Assembly: GCF_048269545.1 (NCBI RefSeq)
Contig: NZ_JBLXIJ010000001.1
Coordinates: 310,001-374,000 of the forward strand
Source: Halpernia sp048269545
GTDB taxonomy: Bacteria > Bacteroidota > Bacteroidia > Flavobacteriales > Weeksellaceae
Direction of reading: 5' to 3'
Length of the DNA stretch: 64,000 bases
Below, in pieces: positions 53,907 to 62,845 of the stretch. A program made the position numbers and the translations under genes. The notes beneath the pieces are model-generated. The model saw nothing but the letters and a program-made list of their open reading frames with translations, did no database searches and was not told where the DNA came from. Position 1 is the stretch's first letter; the number at the start of each line of letters is the position of its first letter.

Positions 53907-54773
53907 TCAATTTCTTTTATCTTTTCCCCAAAGTAATTTCTGACGAATTGTTTCATAAAAACTCAGATTATTTGGTTGTACCAAAGCAATTTCGAAGGGT
54001 GCTTTGCGTAAAATAATCTCTATATTTGTATCAATGTGACACAATCTAGAATCCATTGAAAGTGTATATTGTGGCACGCGACTTTCTATTTTTAATTTTA
54101 TTTCCACATCATCTTTCACAATTAGAGGTCTTACATTTAAATTATGTGGAGCAATTGGAGTAATTACAAAAACATTATTATCTGGGGAAATAATTGGTCC
54201 CCCACAACTTAAATTATATGCAGTAGAGCCAGTTGGTGTAGAAATTATTAAACCATCTCCCCAAAAAACATTCAGAAATTCATTATTTAGGAAAGATTCT
54301 ACCGTAATCATAGAAGTGGTTTCTTTTCTAGAAATACTGATATCATTAATGGCGTACGGAAAAAATAAACCAGAATTGGGCGCTACAATTTCAATTACAG
54401 AACGTTGACTTAGACGGTAATTTTGAGATATAATTGTATCCAATTCTTTAAAAACCTCTTCTTTAGTAAAACTTGAAAGAAAACCAAGTCTCCCAGTATT
54501 AACGCCTACAATGGGAATTTCTAAATCTTCGATAAAAATTAAAGCATTTAAAATTGTTCCGTCGCCACCAAAACTAAAAAACAAATCTACCTTTTGTTCC
54601 CGCAGATTTTGCTTATTAGAAAAGGTTTGAAAATCTTTAGAAAAATTAAGACTTTCCACCATTACTTCATGCAGCGTCACTTCTACGCTTTTCTTGGCAA
54701 GTTCTGAAATGAATTTACTTAAATATAAAAAAGTATCAAGATCTTTTTTTTGAGAATATATAGCTGCTTTCAT
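53907..54773 (-). CDS. nadK: NAD kinase
   Basis: ATP-dependent NAD phosphorylation to NADP; 288 residues. The GGDGT motif is in FFSFGGDGTILNA near residue 64, and STPTGSTAYNLSCGGPIISP and the later NVRPLIVKDD match NadK. It starts three bases after the CBS-domain gene, so those two are coupled. With nadB at the far end of the window this is the second NAD(P)-pathway gene seen. Confidence 0.95.
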   Translation of the reverse strand: MKAAIYSQKKDLDTFLYLSKFISELAKKSVEVTLHEVMVESLNFSKDFQTFSNKQNLREQKVDLFFSFGGDGTILNALIFIEDLEIPIVGVNTGRLGFLSSFTKEEVFKELDTIISQNYRLSQRSVIEIVAPNSGLFFPYAINDISISRKETTSMITVESFLNNEFLNVFWGDGLIISTPTGSTAYNLSCGGPIISPDNNVFVITPIAPHNLNVRPLIVKDDVEIKLKIESRVPQYTLSMDSRLCHIDTNIEIILRKAPFEIALVQPNNLSFYETIRQKLLWGKDKRN

Positions 54774-54776
54774 TTC

Positions 54777-55430
54777 CTAAAATTCTAAATATTTTTGAAA
54801 AAAACCAAAACGTGCTTTTAATAGCTCTTCTTTTTCATCATCATAATGTTTCTCAACCACTTCATAACCATATCTTTCAAAAGTTTCATCTATTGAGCTG
54901 AGATTTTCACTGCTAATTTTTAAAGTGATTTGAACCTCATCTCTTTCCAAGGAACTGATAAAACTACCAAAAATTTTAGAATTATTTTCCTCAATTATTT
55001 TTGAAATTTCTGAAAAAGAGTAATCTCTGTAATTTTTTTGTACAATAATCACAGCTCCAATTTCTGAAAACAATGGATATTTTGAAAATTCATTAAATAT
55101 ATCATCACAAGAAATGTAGCCTAAATAACGTTCTTCTTTGTCAATTACAGGAACCAAATTAGAGTTAAAAATATGGAAAAGCTTAATAGAATCTAATAAA
55201 TGACCGTCTTCTAAAACTGCAAATCTTTCAAAGTGAATTTCTAAAGATTGCAAAATTCCTTCTGGGCTTTCCTCTAAGAAAGCCAAACTTATTGCGCCTA
55301 AAAATAATTTATTTTTGGTCACGAAAACGTGAGAATAAGAAAATTCTCTGGCAATTTCCGCTGCTTCTTCTATAGAATCTGCAATATCAAAATCGGGATA
55401 ATCTTTAGAAATATAGTCTTGTATAAACAT
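54777..55430 (-). CDS. CBS domain protein
   Basis: A 217-residue protein with two CBS motifs in the first 130 residues (one around ADSIEEAAEIAREFSYSHVFVTKNK, the second around NLVPVIDKEERYLGYISCDDI). The last 80 residues have an ACT-like alternating pattern (GAVIIVQKNYRDYSFSEISKII). CBS domains bind adenosine ligands. It lies three bases ahead of nadK on the same strand, so it may tune NADP synthesis to adenylate level, which is an inference from position alone. Confidence 0.8.
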   Translation of the reverse strand: MFIQDYISKDYPDFDIADSIEEAAEIAREFSYSHVFVTKNKLFLGAISLAFLEESPEGILQSLEIHFERFAVLEDGHLLDSIKLFHIFNSNLVPVIDKEERYLGYISCDDIFNEFSKYPLFSEIGAVIIVQKNYRDYSFSEISKIIEENNSKIFGSFISSLERDEVQITLKISSENLSSIDETFERYGYEVVEKHYDDEKEELLKARFGFFQKYLEF

Positions 55431-55483
55431 TGCGCTAATTTAGGAAATAAATTTTCAGTGGGAAAAACACTTTTTTAAGGCTT

Positions 55484-56389
55484 TTAGTTATCTTGAATTT
55501 CTGTAGAAATGATTTTTGCTTTTTTAGTTCTTAAAAATATTAATCCACTAATAATTATTAATCCACCAATAAATTGAAAAAAGGATAGTTTTTCACCGTC
55601 TAGAATTCCCCACATTACTGCTACAATTGGCATTAATAATGTAACTGTAGAAGCGAATAAAGGTGTAGAAATATTCATCAATCTGTAATTGAGCATCATC
55701 GCAAGACCAGTTCCGAAAACAGAAAGTAGTGACACATATCCAATTCCTTCCAAATGGTTTTTATCAAAGCTAAATTCACCAAAAAATCCAGCGAAAAATA
55801 GTGCAATTAATGACGGTAAAAATAAAACAAATGAAAAAACAAATGCAGATAAAACTTTAGCCGAAATGCTTTGTAACTTGGCTTTCACTGTCGTCATACT
55901 TATAGCATAACATAAAGTGGCGACAAGAAGAAGTAAAATTGGCCAAAGTTTGAATCCACCAGTTTCACCTGTCGCAAAAGTGAGGATACAAGTACCTGTA
56001 AAACTTATGAAAACACCAATTAATTGTCTTTTTGAGGTTTCCGTTTTCCAGATGAGCAATCCTAAAATAATGATAAAAATTGGCATCATTGAATTTATGA
56101 TTCCTGCAATACTACTCGAAACTTTAGTTTCTGCAATTGGGAAAAGAAACATAGGAATAAAATTACCTGTTACTGCAGCAAGAATTAACCATTTTAATAG
56201 TTTTCTTGGGAATAGTTTAATTTTTAAAATTGCGTAAGGCAAAAGAATTATCCCCGCAATTAAAACTCGTAAAGCTCCAACTTCAAAAGGATTGTAATGT
56301 TCTAAAGATTTTTTAATTAAAATAAAAGAAGAGCCCCAAATTAATGAGAGCAAAATTAGTAAAATCCATTTTTCTTTTTCAGGCCTCAT
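55484..56389 (-). CDS. EamA (DMT) family transporter
   Basis: A 301-residue inner-membrane protein with ten hydrophobic segments in two EamA halves (WGSSFILIKKSLEHYNPFEVGALR and later YAISMTTVKAKLQSISAKV). The family includes amino-acid, nucleotide-sugar and metabolite exporters; the substrate is unknown. Its start overlaps the end of the aat gene by 11 bases, so the two are probably cotranscribed. Confidence 0.86.
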   Translation of the reverse strand: MRPEKEKWILLILLSLIWGSSFILIKKSLEHYNPFEVGALRVLIAGIILLPYAILKIKLFPRKLLKWLILAAVTGNFIPMFLFPIAETKVSSSIAGIINSMMPIFIIILGLLIWKTETSKRQLIGVFISFTGTCILTFATGETGGFKLWPILLLLVATLCYAISMTTVKAKLQSISAKVLSAFVFSFVLFLPSLIALFFAGFFGEFSFDKNHLEGIGYVSLLSVFGTGLAMMLNYRLMNISTPLFASTVTLLMPIVAVMWGILDGEKLSFFQFIGGLIIISGLIFLRTKKAKIISTEIQDN

Positions 56390-57029
56390 TTTGATTATTT
56401 AATATTTTTAAATACTCGCTTTTTGAAATCATTTTTGCGCCCAAGCTTTCAAGATGTTTGGAATGGATTTGGCAATCTATCAATTCCAATTTTTTTTTAT
56501 TTTTTAAAATAAAATTAATAAAACCTGCTTTAGATGCATTTGAAACTTCAGAAAACATACTTTCACCACAAAATACTTTTCCTATTTTTAAACCATAAAA
56601 ACCACCGACTAATTTTTCATTTTGCCACACTTCAAAACTATGTGCGATGTTTTTTTGATTAAGTTTTACTAAAGATTCTATTAACTCATCTGAAAGCCAA
56701 GTTCCATCTTGATCTTTTCGCTTAATTTTTTGACATTTAATTAAAACCTCTTTGAAGCATTGATTTTCACTAAACTTAAATCCTTTTCTTTTTAAAATTT
56801 TCTCCATTGATTTTGAAATTTTTAAATCTTCTGGAAATAGAACAAATCTTGGATCAGGACACCACCACAGAATTTCTTCACCTTCATTAAACCATGGGAA
56901 AATTCCAATCTCATAAGCCAACTTCAAACGTTCCGGTGATAAATCTCCTCCAATTGCCAATAAACCAGATTCTGGTTGGAACTTTGAAGGATTTGGAAAG
57001 GAAATTACTTCGGGGTTTAATAAAAACAT
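56379..57029 (-). CDS. aat: Leucyl/phenylalanyl-tRNA-protein transferase
   Basis: Adds Leu or Phe to N-terminal Arg/Lys of proteins to mark them for ClpS/ClpAP under the N-end rule. The 216-residue sequence has FPNPSKFQPESGLLAIGGDLSPERL near its start, PWFNEGEEILWWCPDPRFVLFPE (near 47-68), and AHSFEVWQNEKLVGGFYGLKIGKVFCGESMFS; all are diagnostic. Length is normal. The end overlaps the EamA-type gene. Confidence 0.95.
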   Translation of the reverse strand: MFLLNPEVISFPNPSKFQPESGLLAIGGDLSPERLKLAYEIGIFPWFNEGEEILWWCPDPRFVLFPEDLKISKSMEKILKRKGFKFSENQCFKEVLIKCQKIKRKDQDGTWLSDELIESLVKLNQKNIAHSFEVWQNEKLVGGFYGLKIGKVFCGESMFSEVSNASKAGFINFILKNKKKLELIDCQIHSKHLESLGAKMISKSEYLKILNNQNEA

Positions 57030-57099
57030 ATTTTCAAAAAGTTAAATCCCGCTCCAAAAGGGCAGGATTTAATTGATTTCAATTATTTAATTTAAATTT

Positions 57100-57477
57100 T
57101 TAGAAAGGTAAATCGTCCTCTTCTTCAGCAAAAACATCTGTAGAAGATGCGGTATTGTTTGCTGAAGGACTCGGCGTTGCAGCAGTTGGTTCTGTACTAT
57201 TCCCTTCTAATTTTTCAATTCTCCAACCTACAATAGAATTAAAGTATTTCACCACATTATCTGGCGAAGTCCATTCCCGACCTCTTAAGTTAATACCAAT
57301 TTTCACAGAATCTCCTTCGTTGAATTTTGTTGGTAAATCTGCTTTATCTTGAAGAAATTCAATACTTATTGGCTGTGGATATTGCTCTTCTGTCATTAAT
57401 ATCAGTTCTCTTTTCTGAAAACCACTGTTAAAAGTCTGCAAATCAGTCACTTTTTTTATTGTTCCTTGTAAATCCAT
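57100..57477 (-). CDS. DUF3127 OB-fold protein (SSB-like)
   Basis: A 125-residue protein with an OB-fold region ELILMTEEQYPQPISIEFLQD near residues 24-44 and GRRGW-type ending INLRGREWTSPDNVVKYFNSI. A flexible Ser/Thr/Pro linker follows, then an acidic tip EEDDLPF that resembles the SSB C-terminal peptide which recruits repair and replication proteins. DUF3127 proteins are common in Bacteroidota. Single-stranded DNA binding is a fair inference but has not been shown here. It is read away from the tRNA operon. Confidence 0.78.
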   Translation of the reverse strand: MDLQGTIKKVTDLQTFNSGFQKRELILMTEEQYPQPISIEFLQDKADLPTKFNEGDSVKIGINLRGREWTSPDNVVKYFNSIVGWRIEKLEGNSTEPTAATPSPSANNTASSTDVFAEEEDDLPF

Positions 57478-57571
57478 TTTCTTATATTATATGTGGTAAA
57501 AGTAATAAAAATGATTTTAAAAATGAAAAATGTAAAGCAAAAATTATTTTTTTTATTTTTATTCAAAAAAA

Positions 57572-57603
57572 TTTGCTGTAAAAATTAAAACATTATATCT
57601 TTG
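57572..57603 (+). promoter_or_regulatory. Bacteroidota promoter of the tRNA operon
   Basis: TTTG (57572-57575), a 20-base spacer and TATCTTTG (57596-57603), followed 34 bases later by the first tRNA. It is the cleanest match to the consensus in the window. Confidence 0.8.
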
Positions 57604-57637
57604 CAGTCACAAAAAAAGAAAAGAAGTTCATTTTTAA

Positions 57638-57722
57638 GCGGATGTGGTGGAATTGGTAGACACGCCAGACTTAGGATCTGGTGCCGTGAGGTGTGTGGGT
57701 TCGAGTCCCTTCATCCGCACCA
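57638..57722 (+). tRNA. tRNA-Leu (anticodon TAG)
   Basis: An 85-base tRNA with CCA encoded. Acceptor GCGGATG pairs with CATCCGC, the anticodon loop is ACTTAGGA with TAG, a long variable arm (TGCCGTGAGGTGTG) marks a class II leucine tRNA, and the T-loop is GGTTCGAGTCC. Confidence 0.95.
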
Positions 57723-57749
57723 TTTTTGAGATATTTTTGAAAATAAAAT

Positions 57750-57825
<76 letters not shown>

Positions 57826-57831
57826 CACTTT

Positions 57832-57915
57832 GCCTTGGTGGTGGAATTGGTAGACACGCAGGACTTAAAATCCTGTGTCCGTAAGGATGTACGGGTTCAA
57901 GTCCCGTCCGAGGTA
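57832..57915 (+). tRNA. tRNA-Leu (anticodon TAA)
   Basis: An 84-base class II tRNA; the anticodon loop is ACTTAAAA with TAA, and the variable arm is TGTCCGTAAGGATGTA. The acceptor stem GCCTTGG / CCGAGGT has two G-T pairs, at 1-72 and 5-68. CCA is not encoded, unlike in its two neighbours. Confidence 0.93.
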
Positions 57916-57919
57916 CTTT

Positions 57920-57957
57920 AAACGCTGTTAATCTTTTGATTTTCAGCGTTTTTTATT
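57920..57957 (+). terminator. Terminator of the tRNA operon
   Basis: Stem AAACGCTG / CAGCGTTT with a 16-base loop, then a T-rich tail (TTTTTTATTTTA). It starts five bases after the last tRNA. Confidence 0.8.
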
Positions 57958-58014
57958 TTACATAAACAAGATTTAATAAATATTTTAATTTTTATTTAAA
58001 AAAATTCAGAAAAC

Positions 58015-58046
58015 TTGCGGTTAATCCACCTAAAATCTTATATTTG
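58015..58046 (+). promoter_or_regulatory. Bacteroidota promoter of the histone H1-like gene
   Basis: TTG (58015-58017), a 21-base spacer and TATATTTG (58039-58046), with the ATG 29 bases further on. Confidence 0.72.
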
Positions 58047-58074
58047 TGTTTACTTTTAACAATTAAAATTTACT

Positions 58075-58251
58075 ATGAAAGATCTTATTGGAAAAATTAA
58101 TGCAGAATTTGAAGCATTTACAAACGAATCTACACAACAAGTAGAAAAAGGAAATAAAGCAGCAGGTACAAGAGCAAGAAAAGCAGCTTTAGAATTAAGC
58201 AAATTATTTAAAGAATTTAGAAAAGTCTCTGTAGAAGCTTCTAAAGCTTAA
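58075..58251 (+). CDS. Histone H1-like DNA-binding protein
   Basis: A 58-residue basic protein, MKDLIGKINAEFEAFTNEST then QQVEKGNKAAGTRARKAALE, ending EFRKVSVEASKA. It matches the Hc1-like H1 family seen throughout the Bacteroidota, though it lacks the long Lys/Ala repeat tail of chlamydial Hc1. It probably binds DNA non-specifically as a nucleoid component. It has a consensus promoter and a following terminator, so it is transcribed alone and probably strongly. Confidence 0.82.
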   Translation: MKDLIGKINAEFEAFTNESTQQVEKGNKAAGTRARKAALELSKLFKEFRKVSVEASKA

Positions 58252-58272
58252 TATCAGTTGATTATCATTTCC

Positions 58273-58301
58273 AAACCATACTTTTTAAGTGTGGTTTTTT
58301 T
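58273..58301 (+). terminator. Terminator of the histone H1-like gene
   Basis: Stem AAACCATAC / GTGTGGTTT (one G-T pair) with a seven-base loop and a T-run to 58301. It lies 21 bases past the stop codon. Confidence 0.82.
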
Positions 58302-58378
58302 CATTTTTAATTAATGCATTTGTAAATCTTTATTCGTTTAAAATTTAAAAATAATTCTCTTTTAATTCTTTAAAAATT

Positions 58379-58386
58379 TATTTTTG
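58379..58386 (+). promoter_or_regulatory. -7 element four bases before the MFS transporter start
   Basis: TATTTTTG matches TAnnTTTG and ends four bases before the ATG at 58391, so a leaderless message is possible. Confidence 0.4.
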
Positions 58387-58390
58387 CCAA

Positions 58391-59620
58391 ATGATTTCGC
58401 TAAAACCACTTCTTATTCTCAGAAATATTGAATTCCGCCATCTTCTTTCTGGGCGTTTTTTTATAATATTTGCATTCAGAATGTTGGCAACTCTTTTAGG
58501 ATGGTGGGTTTATCAGTTGACTAAAGATCCACTTTCAATTGGTTTAATTGGTTTGTCAGAAGTTGTTCCGGCTGTTTCTACCGCACTTTATGCGGGGCAT
58601 GTAATTGATATGAATGAGAAAAAGAAATTATTACTCATTTGTAATTATTCCTATGTTATACTAATTGCTTTACTTTTAATCCCTGCTTTTATAAACTTAG
58701 GATTTACTGGTCATCAAACCACATATTATATTTATGGAGTCATATTTTTTACAGGAATCGCACGTGCTTTTATCGGACCAATTGTGCCTTCAATGATTCC
58801 AAAAATAGTAAAACAAGAGAATTTAGCTTATGCAATAACATTAAATCAAGCGACATTTCTTATCGCAGCAGTTTGTGGACACGCAATTGGAGGTTTGCTT
58901 ATTGCTTATATTACTTTAAAATGGACTTTAGTTGTAATAATTGGACTCGTTATTTTTGCCAGTTTCTTTTTTTGGAAATTAAACAAACAAGAATCAGATT
59001 ACGATAAAAAAGAAGTAAAAGTTTGGGAAAGTATGCGCGAAGGAATTCATTATATTTATAAAACAAAAGAAATTTTGGGAGCGCTTTCTTTAGATATGTT
59101 TGCGGTTTTATTTGGTGGTGCAGTTGCAATGATTCCCGTTTACGCAAGTGATATTTTAAAAGTAGGAGCAGAAGGTTTTGGTTTTTTAAATGCCGCTTCA
59201 GACATTGGTTCCATGTGTATTATTTTGCTTTTATCTTTAATTCCTTTACGCAAAAATCAAGGTAAAATTTTATTAGCTGCAGTTGCGGGTTTCGGATTTT
59301 GCATCATGGGTTTTGGCTTTTCAGAATGGTACGCTTTATCCTTTTTCTTTTTAATGTTAAGCGGAATGTTAGATGGAATTTCAGTAGTCATTCGTGGTAC
59401 AATTGTTCAGTTGAAAACGCCAGATCATATTCGTGGTCGCGTTTTGAGTGTGAATTCTATTTTTATAATGTCAAGTAACGAAATGGGTCAATTTGAAAGC
59501 GGGGTCGCTGCAAAATTAATGGGCGTTGTTCGCTCTGTAGTTTTTGGAGGGGTTATGACGGTTTTAATTTCTGCTTTTGTGGCAACAAAATTTCCAAAAC
59601 TTCGTAAAATGGAATATTAA
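58391..59620 (+). CDS. MFS transporter
   Basis: A 409-residue inner-membrane protein with 12 hydrophobic segments. LLGWWVYQLTKDPLSIGLIGLSEVVP and the later IRGRVLSVNSIFIMSSNEMGQFESG mark the MFS_3/TetA-like group, often annotated as enterobactin exporter (EntS)-like. The signature YALxMLSGMLDGISVVIRGTI-type segment occurs near residue 320. The substrate is unknown. It is transcribed apart from the flanking H1-like and dnaB genes. Confidence 0.86.
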   Translation: MISLKPLLILRNIEFRHLLSGRFFIIFAFRMLATLLGWWVYQLTKDPLSIGLIGLSEVVPAVSTALYAGHVIDMNEKKKLLLICNYSYVILIALLLIPAFINLGFTGHQTTYYIYGVIFFTGIARAFIGPIVPSMIPKIVKQENLAYAITLNQATFLIAAVCGHAIGGLLIAYITLKWTLVVIIGLVIFASFFFWKLNKQESDYDKKEVKVWESMREGIHYIYKTKEILGALSLDMFAVLFGGAVAMIPVYASDILKVGAEGFGFLNAASDIGSMCIILLLSLIPLRKNQGKILLAAVAGFGFCIMGFGFSEWYALSFFFLMLSGMLDGISVVIRGTIVQLKTPDHIRGRVLSVNSIFIMSSNEMGQFESGVAAKLMGVVRSVVFGGVMTVLISAFVATKFPKLRKMEY

Positions 59621-59659
59621 ATTTTTGAAGCATTTCGTTTTTTGTTTTTTCCCATTTTA

Positions 59660-59722
59660 CACCCGCTTTTCATTACAATCTTTTTTTTGAAAAAAAGGAT
59701 TTCCATTTCAATCGGGGCTATA
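59660..59722. repeat. Imperfect hairpin element between the MFS gene and dnaB
   Basis: AATC-T7 faces A7-GGATT in the centre (59687-59712), with outer ACCCG / CGGGG arms at about 59661 and 59722. It may be a mobile hairpin-type repeat or a bidirectional terminator. The remaining bases of this 238-base gap hold no gene. Confidence 0.4.
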
Positions 59723-59846
59723 AGTTTGAGATTGTATTTTTCAACTTACTAACAATAATAATTTTTTAATTAATTGAAAATTAATTATTTGTGCTACATT
59801 TTTTTATTTTGTTAGTTAGTAATTTTCCATCAAAGTTTTATTATTT

Positions 59847-59854
59847 TATCTTTG
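59847..59854 (+). promoter_or_regulatory. -7 element four bases before the dnaB start
   Basis: TATCTTTG matches TAnnTTTG, with TACC before the ATG at 59859. No TTG at the usual spacing. Confidence 0.4.
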
Positions 59855-59858
59855 TACC

Positions 59859-61442
59859 ATGTCACAAAAAGAAACACTTTCTTCACTCATCCACGGTAAT
59901 TTTGCAAAAGAATTATCCATTTCTGATGGTAAAATGCCGCCGAATGCCGTAGAATTTGAGAAATTAGTTCTCGGTTCTTTCTTGATTGATAGAAAAGGTT
60001 TGGATTACGGAATTGATCTTTTACGTTCCGAAGTTTTTTATGATCCGCGTCATCAAGAAATTTTTAAAGTGATAACTTCTTTATTTGAAGACAATGCGCC
60101 AGTTGATTTAATGACTGTAATTCAAGCCTTAAAAAAAACAGAACGTTTAAGTTCCGCAGGTGGCGATAATTATATTATAGATTTAACTTTAGCCGTAAGT
60201 TCTTCTGCGCATATTGAATATCACATTAGAATTGTTCTAGAAAAATTTATTTTGCGTTCTCTTATTAATGTTTCAGCAAATGTAATCGACAATTCTTATA
60301 AAGAAACTACCGATGTTTTTGAATTATTAGATAAAGCAGAACAATCTTTTTTTGAAATTACAAACGGAACTATTAAAAAAGGATTTGACACCGCAAATTC
60401 TTTAGTAAAAGAAGCGATAGAAAAAATTAAATTATTACGAGACAAAGAAGGTATTTCCGGAATACCTTCTGGTTTTACAGCAATTGATAAAGAAACCGGC
60501 GGTTGGCAAAATTCAGATTTAATTATTATTGCAGCAAGACCTGCAATGGGAAAAACTGCGTTTCTACTTTCAATGGCAAGAAATATTGCAGTAGAACATA
60601 AAATTCCTTTGGCTTTATTTTCTTTAGAAATGGCTTCTGTTCAATTAATTACAAGAATGATTGCTTCAGAAACCGGCATTTCTTCTGAAAAATTACGGAA
60701 AGGTCAAATGACCGATGAAGAATGGGAAATTTTATTTAGAAATGTTTCCGAATTAGAAAATGCTCCTTTATTTATTGATGAAACACCGTCACTTTCTGTT
60801 TTCGATTTTCGTGCAAAATGTCGAAGATTGGTTATGCAACACGGCGTGAAAATTATAATGGTAGATTATTTACAATTAATGACCGCTAATTCTGGAAAAG
60901 GTGGCGCAGGAAATAGAGAACAAGAGATTGCGACTATTTCCCGTTCATTAAAGGCTATTGCGAAAGAATTAAATGTTCCAGTAATTGCGCTTTCACAACT
61001 TTCAAGAAGTGTAGAGACAAGAACTGGGAAAAGACCACAACTTTCAGATTTACGAGAATCTGGCGCAATCGAACAAGATGCAGATATTGTATCTTTTATT
61101 TTCCGCCCAGAATATTATAAAATCGCCACTTGGGATAATGATCCAGAAGGTGAAGAATCTCACACAGAAAATCAAGCAGAATTAATTATTGCAAAACATA
61201 GAAATGGCGCAACAGCTGATGTTCGATTATCTTTCTATAAGAATATTGCAAAATTTGCAGACCTTAATTTATTTGGAGGTCCAAACGATTACCAAGCTTC
61301 TAATTTTGAAAAAAATGATCAACTTTCAGGTTTTGAAAAACTTAGAACAACCATAGATCCGGGAGCAGCTTTTGATTTACCTAAAAAACCAAACGTCTCT
61401 GGTTCCGCAATGAATAATGAAGACGACGGAATGCCGTTTTAA
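59859..61442 (+). CDS. dnaB: Replicative DNA helicase DnaB
   Basis: Hexameric 5'-3' helicase of the replisome, 527 residues. The N-terminal DnaB domain (about 25-130; PPNAVEFEKLVLGSFLID) is followed by a linker and the RecA-like core with Walker A AARPAMGKTAF at about 226-236. Walker B is IIMVDYLQLM, and LSQLSRSVETR..PQLSDLRESGAIEQDAD and AKHRNGATADVRL complete the motifs. No intein is visible. The C-terminal tail ends EDDGMPF. Confidence 0.97.
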   Translation: MSQKETLSSLIHGNFAKELSISDGKMPPNAVEFEKLVLGSFLIDRKGLDYGIDLLRSEVFYDPRHQEIFKVITSLFEDNAPVDLMTVIQALKKTERLSSAGGDNYIIDLTLAVSSSAHIEYHIRIVLEKFILRSLINVSANVIDNSYKETTDVFELLDKAEQSFFEITNGTIKKGFDTANSLVKEAIEKIKLLRDKEGISGIPSGFTAIDKETGGWQNSDLIIIAARPAMGKTAFLLSMARNIAVEHKIPLALFSLEMASVQLITRMIASETGISSEKLRKGQMTDEEWEILFRNVSELENAPLFIDETPSLSVFDFRAKCRRLVMQHGVKIIMVDYLQLMTANSGKGGAGNREQEIATISRSLKAIAKELNVPVIALSQLSRSVETRTGKRPQLSDLRESGAIEQDADIVSFIFRPEYYKIATWDNDPEGEESHTENQAELIIAKHRNGATADVRLSFYKNIAKFADLNLFGGPNDYQASNFEKNDQLSGFEKLRTTIDPGAAFDLPKKPNVSGSAMNNEDDGMPF

Positions 61443-61590
61443 AAATTTTTCTCGCAAAAGTCTAAAAAAATTTACTGAAAATTCTCACAGATATAGCAAA
61501 TTTGGAATATTTTTTTTGCAATTTATCTGCTTTATCTGTAAAATCTGCGAGAAAATAAGTTCTGCAAGAACAAATTAAAAGAATAAAATT

Positions 61591-62073
61591 TTGACAATTA
61601 ATATTTACACAGACGGCGCATGCAGTGGAAATCCCGGAAAAGGTGGTTTTGGAATTGTAATGGAAATGCCCGAAAAAAATTATTCTAAAAATTTTGCGCA
61701 AGGTTTTCGTTTGACTACAAACAATCGAATGGAACTTTTGGCGGTAATTGTTGGGTTAGAACAACTTAAAAATGGGGAAGAAGACGTTCATGTTTTCACA
61801 GATAGCAAATATGTTTCTGAAGCGATTAACAAAAAATGGTTGCAAAACTGGGTGAAAATTGGGTTTAAAAATAAAAAAAACCCCGATTTGTGGCAACGTT
61901 TAATTCCTTTATTAAAGAAACACAAGGTTACATTTCATTGGATAAAAGGTCATGACGGACATATTCAAAATGAAATTTGTGATAAAATTGCAGTAAAAGC
62001 TTCGCAAGGTGAAAATCTGGAAACTGATGATTATTTTGAAAACGCAAATAATGGAGGCCTTTTCCAGGAATAA
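61591..62073 (+). CDS. rnhA: Ribonuclease HI
   Basis: Cleaves RNA in RNA-DNA hybrids; 160 residues. Active-site acids lie in YTDGACSGNPGKGG (Asp7), NRMELLAVI (Glu), FTDSKYV (Asp) and the final Asp in HIQNEICDKIAV. The only available start is TTG at 61591, since an in-frame stop lies just upstream and no ATG precedes the first beta-strand. Length fits RNase HI. Confidence 0.93.
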   Translation: MTINIYTDGACSGNPGKGGFGIVMEMPEKNYSKNFAQGFRLTTNNRMELLAVIVGLEQLKNGEEDVHVFTDSKYVSEAINKKWLQNWVKIGFKNKKNPDLWQRLIPLLKKHKVTFHWIKGHDGHIQNEICDKIAVKASQGENLETDDYFENANNGGLFQE

Positions 62074-62134
62074 TTTTAATCAAGATTGCAAAAAATCAGT
62101 AAACCTTTAAAGTAAATATCTTTTTTAAAATATT

Positions 62135-62142
62135 TATATTTG
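62135..62142 (+). promoter_or_regulatory. -7 element four bases before the nitroreductase start
   Basis: TATATTTG matches TAnnTTTG, with TTAG before the ATG at 62147. Confidence 0.4.
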
Positions 62143-62146
62143 TTAG

Positions 62147-62776
62147 ATGAATTACATAGATGCTTTAAAACAGCGTTACTCAGTAAAAAAATTTAATAAA
62201 GAAATTCCCGTATCTCGGGAAAATTTGTCCCCCATTTTAGAAGCTGGAAAATTAGCGGCTAGTTCTTTGGGTTTACAACCTTACAGAATTTTGGTTGTAG
62301 AAAGTTCAGAAATTAAAGAAAAATTAATTCCTGCTTTTGGAAATCCTTCGCAAATTTCTACTTGTTCACACTTAATAGTTTTAATTTCCCGAAAAAATAT
62401 TGAAGCACATTATTTGGACGGCTATTTCAAACATATTACAGAAGTAAGAAAAACACCACCAGAAATTTTAGCTGGTTTTAGAAATTCTATAGATCATCAT
62501 CTTGTAAATCTTCAAAAAAAAGAATTGGAAAGTTGGGCTGAAAAACAAACTTACATTGTTTTGGGGAATCTGATGTTTGCTGCAGCTTTAGAAAAAGTAG
62601 ATTCTTGTCCGATGGAAGGTTTTGACGCAGAATTAATGGCTGAAATTTTAGATATAGATTCTGAAAAAGAAAAAGTCTGTGTCACTTTGGCTTTAGGTTA
62701 CAGAGCAGATGACGATTTTTTTAAAACTTTAGAAAAGGTAAGAAAACCTGATGAAAAACTATTTAAATTTTTGTAA
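62147..62776 (+). CDS. Nitroreductase family NAD(P)H-dependent oxidoreductase
   Basis: An FMN-binding NAD(P)H-dependent enzyme of 209 residues, NfsB-like. RYSVKKFNKEIPVSRENLSPILEAGKLAASSLGLQP at the start is the nitroreductase signature, where basic residues bind the FMN phosphate. CPMEGFDAELMAEIL near 163-177 and the final LALGYRADDD match the rest of the family. The physiological substrate is unknown. nadB starts 70 bases downstream on the same strand. Confidence 0.88.
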   Translation: MNYIDALKQRYSVKKFNKEIPVSRENLSPILEAGKLAASSLGLQPYRILVVESSEIKEKLIPAFGNPSQISTCSHLIVLISRKNIEAHYLDGYFKHITEVRKTPPEILAGFRNSIDHHLVNLQKKELESWAEKQTYIVLGNLMFAAALEKVDSCPMEGFDAELMAEILDIDSEKEKVCVTLALGYRADDDFFKTLEKVRKPDEKLFKFL

Positions 62777-62845
62777 TTATTTGATGAAATATAAATATGT
62801 TATCAAACAATTAAATCAAATAAAATCACTTCAAAACATCTTTAA